Source of the DNA: Styela clava
Lineage: Eukaryota > Chordata > Ascidiacea > Stolidobranchia > Styelidae
NCBI RefSeq assembly: GCF_964204865.1
Contig: NC_135251.1
Span: 13,392,001-13,456,000 of the forward strand
Reading direction: 5' to 3'
DNA length: 64,000 bases
Shown here: in pieces, positions 38,914 to 51,800 of the stretch
Numbering within the stretch: position 1 is the stretch's first letter
How the letters are laid out: every line of letters starts with the position of its first letter
The notes under the pieces: model-generated
The model's database searches: none
Told to the model about the DNA's origin: nothing
What the model saw: the letters and a program-made list of their open reading frames with translations, nothing else
Made by a program: the position numbers and the translations under genes

Positions 38914-41865
38914 ATTGGCACAATTGTAAATATTTCGCAGCTGTGATGGTAGGTGGTTCATTTGAATGTCGATATTCGACATAGAATCAAGCAGACATAT
39001 AGAATCAAGCAGAACATAAGATATGGCTACAAAGATATGATGGAACTATATAACCTTTATAAAATATTTAACGGAATATCAAGCATACCAAAGATTAATA
39101 GAAACTGGACAGTTTCATGTAGCAGTTTCCCATAAGCAATCATGATATATAATAATTCAAGCGTACAATGTTGTGGTTCCAATTATTTTTTTGCTTTCAT
39201 ATCAAATCAGAAACACGGCACATTCAAAGCTACATTAGCTCATTATATGGATGCAATATTTGTCGTTCGTATGAATTGTAACGTAGTTCTCGAGAAATAT
39301 CCCTGAATATCCTGAATTCGTGGAACTTACCAGTCAGCGCACAGGCGTATTACAGGAAACTACATTCTGATACAAATAAATAGACTGGTTTGAATGACAC
39401 AGTAGCAATATAACAACGGTGCAAAATTTACAGTTTGTATTTTTTTGTTAAAACCACTCAGCGAAATCCACAGAAAAATGAAACCCCGCGTTTAGTCTCA
39501 TTGATGACTTGAACTCCCAATTTACCAACAAATTAATTCAATCCAAAAAACATTCCGACGATGCTTAAGAATACAATTAGTCGACTTCTTGCAGTGTAAA
39601 TTTGTATTGCATGGATTTAATGACGAAAACAAGGTTTATTCTCGAACTTGACTTACGTACTTTCGAATTGTAGTTTATCTAAAAAGTGACAAAAAGAAAA
39701 AAAACTGAATCGTACATGATTAAATGTTTTGGGTATATAGATAATCAACACTGCCTTGATAGCGACGTATAATCGTATATAACAGGTATTTTAAACTCAT
39801 TAATCTTCCATCCATATAAGATTTTTTCAAAACAAGCCATCAATCTGCATGCAGAATTTAACATGAAACATCCAACTGTCATTGTATTACATTTATCCAA
39901 GTTTTACCCTAACTGTGGTCTGATTGTCATCCCAGTGTGTATATATTTATCCACGAGAGACCGATAAAGTAATCAGAGATTAATCATCTGGAATGCACCA
40001 GGCGATTTACATAAGCGTGATTTCGCGAGATATCCTCATTATATAAATTTATCAGGTGCATTATCCCCAGCGTGATTGGTTAAATTGTACAAAACGTGGC
40101 TTCACACTAGTACAAACTTGTTTTTTTCTACAACCCTTTTCTAAGATGTTGTCATTCCTGTACAGCTAAGAAAAATTTAGATTTTTGTTCAAACTTATTT
40201 ATTCAAATTCAGTTTCATGTTTGAAAGATTAGATATATATATATATATATATATATAAGAACCTGATATGCTTTTCTAATTTGAGATTCATGGCAATACG
40301 ATGACGATCACACATCATGGGGTGAAGTATCGTAAGAGGATTAGAAATAGAATATTCAACCGATATTAGGTCTTCGTAGCATGCATGCCGTTGTTTATCA
40401 ACAAATATATCTTATAAATATCTGATGAAATGATATGCAAAGACAGTAAATACTGTTTAGTATACTTCAAATCGGAGATTAAACTAAATTATGAAAAATC
40501 AAGCTTTTGCTCATATTTTGGACGTATTCTAATACAAGACAGTAAGGTAATAACCATCTTAATATCAAGGAAAAACACGAGCAAGACTCGCATATATCGG
40601 CATGAAGATCGCCTACCTGAAGGCGGCAAGGTACGGTATTGGGGCACAGAGTTTACAAGATCGACGACCCAGACTGAGTGACGTTGAAGAGAAAAAAAAA
40701 TTGGAAAGATATAAAGTACTGTATTTTTGTAATCAAATTGAACATAACATTAGTCATGGTGATCAGTACCCCAAACCAGATGTGGAACGATAGGCGAGAG
40801 TCGAACAAATCAAATTTTCCCGCCTAGTCAGTTTTATTTAAAATAGCACAACTCCTGAATTATCTCCAGTAGTGAATTCAAAGAATCGGCTAATATTGAT
40901 GGCATGCATGATTAGTTCCCATACAAGTTCAGGGAAGGGGATATGACTGTCGCTCGCATTTTCGACGCCTTCGCAGAAAACATCCGACATTCAGATTCTA
41001 CTGAAAGTGCAGGATTCTGGTTGAAGCTACAAGACGCGTGTTATTATGTAACCGCGGTGGTATGTCAAGATATACTAAGCTCAGAAAATCTTTTTTTTTT
41101 TTTTTTGATATTTTTATTTAAGTAATCAGAATAGCACAAAATAACGCCATCCTCCGGATGATTCCAGGACACATAAAATATATCAGGCTCGTCAAATACC
41201 ACGCCCATCTCTGAAACGGGTCTTACTCGATCGCTTTTTCATGCGCGGGACTGTGGAAATTTGTAATTTACTTAGATTTCGAGCCATTTAAAGCTCCAAG
41301 GAAATTTCGAATCCAACTCCACGAACCCAAAGGATCGCAAATACAAGCCTTTATTGCCTGTCAGTCAACTTGATATTATTTAGTTTTCGCCGAAAATATT
41401 GTTGACATTTAAACAGTCCGGAATTTATCCCGACGAACGCGGGTTAAATAAGAAAACACTAGACTCTGGCTCGATAGTCCCACTAGCGGCGAGGGTTGGT
41501 CAAATCCAATACCACCACAGAGTTAAAATAATAAAAAAGGTAAAAGGTGCAATTCAGTTCCAGACTGCCAAAACCTGAATTGACTTCCCTTTTTTTTTAC
41601 AGTTCACCATGTCGTTTTTTTTTATCTTACCTGATTCACCTTTGACAAGCACCAAAGTAATGGAAGTTAGTGGTCTGGTGACGTAAATTCTGCACTCACC
41701 GAATCGCTAGTTCATTGTGTCAGGATCAGTTCAAAAACCCAAAACATACTCCACCGAGACACCGGTGGTTTTCTCAACATCTCTGGATAAGCAGTTTCGA
41801 ACACCGCGTTTCGAGTCTTTTGTCTTTGCGGACGCATGGCGTCGCGTCTACAACTAAAACTACAG
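38914..41865. other. Intergenic DNA with microsatellite and poly-T tract
   Basis: No supported gene. It holds an (AT)n microsatellite at about 40233-40257 and a T-run at about 41089-41106. The frames at 40430-40793 and 40943-41125 contain a few non-repetitive stretches but match nothing I recognise and lack splice or start evidence. Confidence 0.45.
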
Positions 41866-42641
41866 TATATGGGCTATTCCATTCAATTTTTTTAAAAAAG
41901 TAGTGAGGGTAATTTTTTTTTATTTTTGATATCAAAAGACATTGGAATTTTATTGGACTGCATTCATTTCATGAACAATTTAAAATTTCACCCAAGTTTT
42001 TGATGGTTTATAAAAAATGGCCCGAAATGTAGAAATTTTGGTATAATTGACATATTTTGTGATTATTCCTGACACAAAGTGTTTGATTGTGTGGTACAGT
42101 TTTTCATATGTAATTGACGCACTGGATTTAGGGTAATAAAGTTTGAATGTTTGCAGTGCTGTAAAACATTTCTTCACCCACTTAACGATTTATTACCAGA
42201 ATTTTAAGAGATGATGGAGGCCGCTATTCCGAAGTGGAAAAATGTCCTGTAGTGTCACATACAATATGCACATTATTGGCATGGATTTACAGTGTTACAT
42301 TAAGTAACTTGAGCAACACGTAGAGGGGTAGTTCAGCTACTGCACCAGAAAATATTATGGGCTCCTACTGTACCATCGCAAAAATTTACAGCACAACACA
42401 ACGTACTGTTAGTGCATGGTGGACTTGCCGTCCTGTAGTGTCACGCTATATTTTACCATAATTTTTTTATCTACTAAGTAAGGTTGGATGTAACTTTCGT
42501 GCAATTTTTTACATATTCAATAAAGCAACTGATTGGACAATGAAACAAAACATGTAGCTGAAAATGTGAAAATATATTGAATTTAACAACATGCAAAATT
42601 TCGGGAATTGTCCTGTAGTGTCACTTGGAATAGCCCATATA
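41866..42641. mobile_element. 776-bp terminal-inverted-repeat element (MITE)
   Basis: The left end, tatatgggctattcca, is the exact reverse complement of the right end, tggaatagcccatata, over 16 bases. TA or TATA at the ends may be the target duplication, suggesting a Tc1/mariner-like mobiliser. Inside, the 14-mer tcctgtagtgtcac occurs three times in one orientation, at 42245, 42431 and 42611, spaced 186 and 180 bp apart. The longest internal frame (65 codons, minus strand) is not transposase-like, so the element is non-autonomous. Confidence 0.75.
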
Positions 42642-42870
42642 TGGAAACTAAATCTCGGCGGCATGTTTCGAGTTTCATATGTGCTGACACAACTTAAGTC
42701 TCTGGGAAGGAAGGCTAGTCGAAGTCTGTTCTTAGTACTTATCATTATTAGCTAACTCAGTAAATAGGAAATATCGAACAGTGAAAACTATTCCGATAAT
42801 TCGATCAGTACTATGAAACTACACAAAAATACTGGCCATGCCCATATGTATATTTAATATAAGTAATGAT

Positions 42871-45800
42871 TCAATCAACTCCCAATTTGAATCTCTTTCG
42901 ATTGATTTTCTTCACTTCACCTTCTTGATTAGAGAGGAATCCGTACAATCGTTTCACCTTTGCAGCTCTTTCTTTGTCCCTAAAATTAGGCAAGTAACAT
43001 ATGATGCATTTTTGTAATCAAATTAGAAATAGGTAAAAATAATGACGCCTTTCCATTATTTTGAGAAGATTATCAGTGTTCAGGAGAAGTTGATTTCACT
43101 CAGACTCAAGTTGTGTTTTTCAACAACTCAAAGTGACTTGTGAGCGAAGTCATGTGAGCGAAATGACCGACTCCAACATGACTAACCACCCGGAATGACT
43201 CCACTTGGAACATGGAAAAAATTTTGGGCTTTGAAATTTCATTAAAGCAGGTTTAACCACATTTGTTAATATTATGCGGGAAAAAAATACAAAATTCACT
43301 AGTCCAACACATCTACCCAACGCTGACTTGTGATAAAATGTCACCAACAGGGCAAGGCGGTTTGAATATATTATGGATGATGTCATTGAAACGTTCATAA
43401 ATTAACATGGGTATTCAAACAAAATGGGATTTTATATAAAAAGCATTGACTAATAATAAATGATAATGTAGCCGTGGGAAAAATATGAGTTACACTTATA
43501 ACATACTTTTCAATTTGTTCATTGAGTTGTTCTCTAGCGATAAATCTGGCATCCTTTTTTATTTCTCTGACTGCACCTTTCAGTTCTCTCTTGTACCTAT
43601 GTTGAAGTCTATCTTTCTCTCGCTTAGTCGAACTAGTTTGCTTCCGACTGCCTTTTTGAAACGGTTCGCCACTGCAGAGAAAAAGAAATAAAAAATTCAA
43701 GTATCCATCAAGATTACTGAAACAGTATTCACAGAAAGAAAATACACTAATTCCACAAATAGAAAAAATGATCAGTATTATCTAATTACATTTAACATGG
43801 TTTTATACTGATGGAAACTACTGATACAATGGTAAATAATCACGCATCACAAATGGTTAAGTTATCTGTTACCGACTTACTTATTCCTTATATAATTGTA
43901 CTTACATTATGTAAAATACTTACACTTCTTCAAATTTTGGATCATACAAAGGTAAAGCTTTTGGTTTATTACTTTCAGATTGAACGAGATGCTTCAGATC
44001 GGGAGATTTCTTCTCAATTCGTTCAACTTCAGCCTAGACAAAAAAGTAGAAGCCTAAACATCAGCCAATCTTGTATATAATTAGGATATGATTTCCATAT
44101 TTATCTTGAAATGAAAGCAGATGACAATGACCAGAACAGTATGCCAATCATTTCAGATGCATAGATTCGATGGTGGAGGAATCTGTAATCAACCAACAGT
44201 TTAGTGATTCACCCGACGGCAGCATGGAGTGCGACAATCCTCTCGTATATAATTATTCCCCCATATGTTTCAAGCTTGCAAATAGCAAGCGTTTTTCCAA
44301 CGCTGGCACGATTCAGTAATGGCCGTTTTTAAAATTATGGTTAAGCCACTTCATTAGTACAACACTGATCTTAAAGTCAATGAGGCGGCAGTATCGCCCG
44401 CGTGTTTAAAAATTTCAATTTTTGGAATTCAGAGTCATGAGTCAAAATTCTATAATTTCAAATGTGGAGAGTATGAATCGGCATTTTCAACAGAACTGAA
44501 AATGATTACAAATACCAAATTTGTCACTATCAAAAAAAGGCTACTCATAATTGAAAAGTAAATTTTTTTGTATCCAAAATCCGAGTCAGAATTTTTTGCT
44601 GAAATCTGAGTCGCTAACCTTAACTTCATATAGCAATTCAGCTAAAGGATGAACTTTTCCTTCATTAGTTGCTCTGTAACCAGATATGCATCGAGAACAG
44701 ATGGTTTTCAAAGGTTGGTGAATTTCTTTGAAGCAGGATATCTGACTGTTCAACATTATGAATTTTAAAGAAAGTTTCAATGCCACATTCAACAACTGTA
44801 ACCTGCAAAATGAAATGAAAATGGTTATAAATTGTAAAGTTATGCTGGCTATACCGATACAAATATCAGAATTGCCCATTTTACAAGTTACTGCTCAAGA
44901 GTCAAGACAGGGCTACCATCAGGGCTGTGAAATCGGCAAAAATTTATTTAACTCCGAAACTCTTAAGCTCTTGATTTCTGGTTGAGGAAAATTTTGATTT
45001 TCCAACTCTAAGAATAACGAATCTTGAAACAAAAATTGACTTGTGAAAGCTTTCCATGAATGTTTGAATAAAATGCTTAGTAAACATGACACTCAACAAA
45101 AATTAGAAATTTCTACTTTGAACATGGCACACTTTGACTGGCAAAAAATGGCACCTCACTCAAGTGTCAAAGACTTTTTGTGGTCCTATTTTGGATTCAG
45201 ATTTACCATTTTTTCATTGAGACTTGTTATAAATCTAAACATTCAAAAATAGCATTCAATATATGATACACCATACCTGGTCTCATCCGTGTTTAATAAA
45301 CAAGGATCTTTTATAGAGAGGCATTTGATTAAGTTCGGTTTTTGTCTGTCATCAGAGTTGTTCAATGATTGACCTTCCAGTACAAGTAATTGACAATTCT
45401 TCGTATTCAAATATAAAGAAGCAGCAGATGGAATACCTAAACAAAATAAAAAATGAATTGAATTTGGCAAAAAAAAATAAAAAAATGCCATGTGCAGGAA
45501 TATGACTACCAAATTCAAAAAGTACAATCGACATTTTTCAAAGACCTATTGAGCAATTTTAAAGAATCTTACAAAGACTTGAGAACGAAATAGAGTTAAA
45601 AATGAAACTCAATTCAACTATATTATGAGTGCATGACATAGCTCCAACCACGTCTCACATTTCCAACTTTAATTTTAGTACCAAATTTAGGTTTTGAAAA
45701 TATTGTAAAAATTGTAGAAATCTGAATTTGCAATTCTAATAAATCGTAAATGATTTTTCCAAAAAATTCACAAATCAAATTGTTGTTACAGTGACAATCT

Positions 45801-48800
45801 TATGTAGATATGGTCAGACCATGATTTCTAATTCAATGACTTGAGTTGGGTATTTGAAAACAAGTTGAGATAAAACAATCGTTTTGAATAATCCTCTAAT
45901 GTTCAAAGTGTCATAAGTCTATTTTTTGTCTGGCCATCAGATTCCAAATGTCTTGAATGAGAAATTTTCAAATAAAAGTTATTACCAAATTATGCCTAAA
46001 AGCAAAAATTAACTATATCGAATAAAGAACAATTTCAAATGTATTTTGTTTCAGCAGGAAAATCTGCATTTAAAGATAATAATAATAGAATTATTTGGTT
46101 CTTTTTAACTGCCTAATGACATTTTTTCAATAAATTCCGAAAATAATACCTTTACTCTGTTGAATAGTCCTTGGTAAAGCCATGCATAATATTCCACATA
46201 GCAAATTAATACATTCAGGAATAAATCGCTTCGAAAAACAAACATATTCAAACATCAAAGTGCAGACAAAAAGGAGTGAAGAGACGTCTCTGAAGTGAAA
46301 AAAAAACAGTAGAATAGAACATTTTTTCCAGTTTTTTAAGTTTGTTAATGCTAGATGGACTAATGGAGCGATACTCGACTGCTTGGGCCTAACTTAGAGT
46401 CCGGAAATGGAGACAATGCAATTTTTCAGACTAGAACTAAATGATTTCAACAAGCAACATAATAAAAATTCATTGTCGTCCCACAACTTGAAAATGACAC
46501 GTACAGTTGACTCACCTTAAATTTGTTGGTCTTGTTGAATGCAAGATATGGCACATAAACAATATGGCAGGAGAACAGACTGAATGGAAATAATCACTTG
46601 TCGAGAATAATATCTTTATCAACTTGAATTGTATAAGCTGGAATAGAAGATTGTATGAGGGTTAGAAATTGCAGGTTAGATTCCAAGTTAGGATAGGATT
46701 TACATATTTATCCTGGGGAGGAGGAAAACCAATAGGATGGCTTAATCATACGATGAACCACGACCTCTCGTTGGTTATCAGTCCATGTCGGATATGGGAT
46801 TAGTTTGCCTGTTATTTGTTTTTGGAAGCATAGACCTGATGATGGATAATCCGTAACAAACCAGCAGTTACGTGAACCACCCTATGGCGGCAAGAAGCCC
46901 AGCAACCATCTCGCACATAACCATCCCCGCATGGGATTCGAATCTGCGAATCCACACAGGGTAATCAGAGGTGCGGTGGCGAGCGTATTCTTAAGGCTTA
47001 GCACGGTGCACCACATCGTCGTTAGTTATCAAGTCTCATGTCCATCTGCTTATCTCAAAGCACATCTGTTGCTGCTTTTAACTCTTCCATCGATACTTTT
47101 TCAACATTCAGGCTTTCGTATTAGTAAACTTGTACAAAAATCAGGAATTCAGCTACAAGAAACTTACATGAGCGAAATCTGGTATTCTAATTTTTCCGTT
47201 TCGCAATAAATACATCTTGTAAATATTTTTCATTTCATTCACAATATATTTAGCAGAAGATAATGGATTCAATTGACAAAGTTCATACAAGTGCCTGTAA
47301 GTAAAAATAAAGTAACTGTCAAACAACTTTTGAAATTTAATTTTCAGTATTCCACATAATTGAGATCTGCTAGCAGGGTGTTGAGTTGGGAGTCAAGGGA
47401 AGTCAAGACCCTTAAGCCTAGCATGGTTTCACCCGAGTCACTAAAGTCTGAGTTACATATTTTCAATAGTGATGAAGTTCCTATCAAACTCAAAAAGCAT
47501 TAAATTTACTAAGCGTTCTTATTAACACTTCATTTTGTATATGCAAAAGTATTCGTTATCAGAATTTCACTTTCTTGAAGTTCGAAACTGAAGCCAGAAT
47601 TGCAATGCTTTACAACCTGTCAAATGCTGTATCGATAACAAAAATATTTCCCCATTGGAGGTTTGAATCAAAATTTTTCTCACAAGAAATTGAAAGACTG
47701 AGCCTATCAAAATTTTGATCATGACATGACTTCGGATAAATGATATTTAGCTACATAGAACAACTAAGTCGGCCTGATTTACCTAAATCATGAACGGAAA
47801 TTTATATTTCCTAGATATTAGAGAGATAAAACTATATTTAAAAACATCTAGGATCCCATACCTCACTAAATTATCAACAGCCTCCATCTTCAATTCCTTC
47901 TCAATGCAAACATCATAGATTTTCTGCCAAACATATTCAAACAATGTTGCCATTTTTTCTTTGTTTCCTTTTGCCAAACCGGTTGAAAAATTTTTTCTCA
48001 AAGCAGAGAGACATTTCTGACAACTTCCACTGTACTTTGTGTCTACCATGTCGCAAAACTCAAAGTATGATTTAGGAACTGAAAAAGGAAAGTATTATAA
48101 TTACTTGCTTTGAACCCTTCCTTCAGTCAAAATTGAGCAAATTAATTACTAACATTTTTGCCTCATAACGAACGAATTGTTATCTCCAAAAAAAAAAGAA
48201 AAAAAAACTTATTTTAAATAGGTACCATTTCTCAAATTTCTTTTGATTGACCTCTCAACTATGTTATTAAATTCCAGAACATATTATCATCATACACCAT
48301 AAAGCTAGGAGATACTTGTCCCTAATAAAATAATTACAAAAGTAATTTACAAATTTTGAGTCTAAGCAGTCGTTTGTTTAACAACTCCTGAATATACCTA
48401 TGATATAATAATATTTACGGGAGTAAAAAGAAGATAAGGTAACTGATTTGCCTATTGTGAAAAAGAATACAGCATCATCTAGCAGCAAAAGAGTGACGCA
48501 TGTTCCCTTCCAAAAATAGTAGATCCTCACATATCACTGGAAGCTTACACAGTGCCTTGTATAAATTCTGATGAGTCATAATTTTGTTGCATTCAATGTG
48601 AATTTCATTGACAAAGTAGTAACTAGTAATTAATTTCTACTGAATTCTTTTTATTTCAACCAAATTAAGTCAAACTTCATTCACTACTTCTAAATTCACA
48701 TACAATCATGATCGTTGAAAATCTGATTCAGAAACGCTTACTAACATTTTGAAGATCCTTTTATTTCAGTAGTCTCTTTTTGTTCCTTCGTTTTTGACCG

Positions 48801-51800
48801 TTTCTTTTTCATATTTTCCATCATTTCAGCATCAGTATGTTGAGTTTGTGTATATTCTACATCTTCATCATCAGTAACAATATCGGAAAATTCATCCTCA
48901 TCACTGTTATCTTCCGATAACTGTTCTTCATCTATGGAATTATTTTAAAAACATTTCATGAGAAAACTGATATAATAATATGGGAGCTAAAAAAGGGACA
49001 CACAGCAATAAGTTTTAATAGCAAATGCTCAAGGCCAAGCTTATATAAAATCAACATTTTTTTAAAAACATTTCATGAGAAAACTGATATAATAATATTG
49101 GAGCTAAAAAAGGGACACACAGCAATAAGTTTTAATAGCAAATGCTCAAGGCCAAGCTTATATAAAATCAATGTTAAAAGAAAATTACATTAACCCAAAA
49201 GGGCCTAAACTATGATAAATAAAATTACAAACCACCTTCTTCATCTTCCTCACTCTCACTAGCTTCAATTTCATCGTCAATTTTGACGTCAAGTTGCCAG
49301 TCATTATTATTTTCATCTTCTAGTTTGGAGTCATCAGCAACAACCATAACACCATCTTTATAACTGACTGGCTCAACATAAACCTTTTCAGGAAGAAAGC
49401 TAAAGAAAATTTAAAGCATTCATTAGATAAATGACGCAATAATAGATTAATTTGAAAAAGATGACTCATTCAGCTTTCTGCACCTTTGTACAGCAGCAGA
49501 GCCAGGGAAAATTGAAACCCAAACTGCGCCAAATAAAAAAAAACTAATCTGGTTTGGACTTTAGGTCGATGAAAATTCTACTATTTCCATTTCCCAATTC
49601 CGAGAAAAACAAGTTTTGACTACAAAAAAACTTACTTTTCTTACTTACTCAACTTACTTTTCGCCAGAAATATTGACATACTGTTCAAATTTTGACAGTT
49701 TGAAAATACAACTCTAAGGACCTCTGGGAAGTTTAAAAATTGACTCCCAACTCCAATAATAATAAATAGTCTACATGTCAACCTCAACTACGGTAGGTAC
49801 TTATCAGTAGTCAGTACGCAGGTTTTTTAAAGAGATCTTTCTCGTATAGCAAAGCATACACATTTTCGTACACCCTGGTCGAGACATAGATTTCAGACAA
49901 ATGTAGCAATACATTATAATGAGCAGGAGTTCGTTAAACCAGTGAGCGTACATTCATTCACTAGAGCAATAAATAAATCATACTCATAGTTCAGATCATC
50001 AGCAGATCGATGAGTTTGTGCTGATTTTTTTGTCACATGATTATAGTCTTCTTTCATTCGTTCAATTCTATCGTCTTCTAATTTACGAATTCTAGCCGAT
50101 TCTTCTGCTGCCTTCTCTGCCTCAGTTTTACCCCTGGAATTGTGACGTAGTCAAGAGATGTAATTTTCGCAAAGAAACTGAATTAAGTTGAAATCTGATG
50201 TGATTTTATGTTTCTAACTAATTTTCACAACCTGATTTTCGATTTATGAAACTAGGGAAATTTATCTCAACCTAAACATAAGAAGAGACAACAAAATTGG
50301 ACGAGCTCTGTGTATTGCCAAGATTGAATGAGCTGCTCTAACAGACTCTCGATCAGTTACCAGACCATGTCGGGTATGGGAATAGTAAACCGGTTATTCG
50401 TTTAAGATCCATGAACTACCATGCTACAAGAGGACACTAGTAATCCTCTTGCACATAATTATCTCACACAGTATTCGAACCTGCGAACCAGCTCAAGGCA
50501 TTTTGAGATGCAATGAGTCGATGACGCATTTTTTCCCAATACTTAGCACGACATGCCAATCATCAGGCCAGTGATTGTAACACACGGGACCATTACAAAA
50601 TAGTAATAAGATCTAAACAAAAGTTGTGCATGTATAGCACAATGCAAAAAATGACTAAATATAATTCTCAAAACACATAATCAGCAATTTATGTTATATT
50701 TTCATTCTTTAATTGAAACCTTTTTAACATTCAAGTTAATAGAAAATACTGATGTCAAAAATACCTAAATATCTAAGTGGATTCTAACCAAACCGAAAAG
50801 GCATTTTGTAAACTTACCTCTGAGCTGGAGCTGCTTTCTTATCATATTGCATCTGCCTTACAAAGACGTCATATTCATCAGGTTTATAAGTATCCTTGGC
50901 AAATTCTTTATCTTAAAAAAAAATAACGTTTAATTACAAATCAAAACCCTTTTTCACGAAACAAAAACAAGAAATAGTATTTTAAAAACCTTTTGTAGAT
51001 CTTGTAGATGATTTAAGTAATTTTTCAACCTCTTGCCATGTGTCATCAAGCTTTTCCCGCAAGTCATTTGCCTCCTCTTGTGTCGTTTGTTTTTCGTGCT
51101 ATTCAGAAAATATGTGGTTTATCAAAAAACCATCACACATTATTTGCATTTGCAGGCTCTTTCCTATAACGTGCTAAATATGCATCTGATACTTCAACTG
51201 AATATTACCTCCCTGACACAACACAGTGGCTTTGTGGTTACCTTAATTGCTTCATTAACTAAATGTTTTATTCTCTTTCAATCTACTTTCCTACCTGATC
51301 TCAAGCAAATGAACAAATTAGGGAAATAATTAATTTTTTCTTACTTTTGCCTTTTTAGATTTAAGAATTATTTCATCAATGATTTCTTTTCTTGATTTGG
51401 GTTTCATAGATTGATCTTCATCGTCGTTTTCTTCATTGGATGATTTTTTTCTGAATATTCCACCTCCAAAATGAGCTTCAGACACATATTCACCTGACCA
51501 CAAAAACACAATTATTCATTCAAATTTCAGAGTCTAATAATGTACAAAAAATTATTAATAACAAATCAAAATTCATTATATATCAATGGAATTTTCAAGG
51601 GTGTGTTGGTCTGGTTACAATCAACAGGTAATAAAAATATAGCACTGATTAACGAGCAATCAAATTAGCCATGAAAAATATTGAATATTAAAAATCTCTC
51701 AAATAACCAATTATACTCCATTTCTGCAACAATTGATGTTACTAGAAAGTAGAAAAGCAGCATTCCAAGTTATAGCAGTGGCTCTCAAACTTATCAAGCC

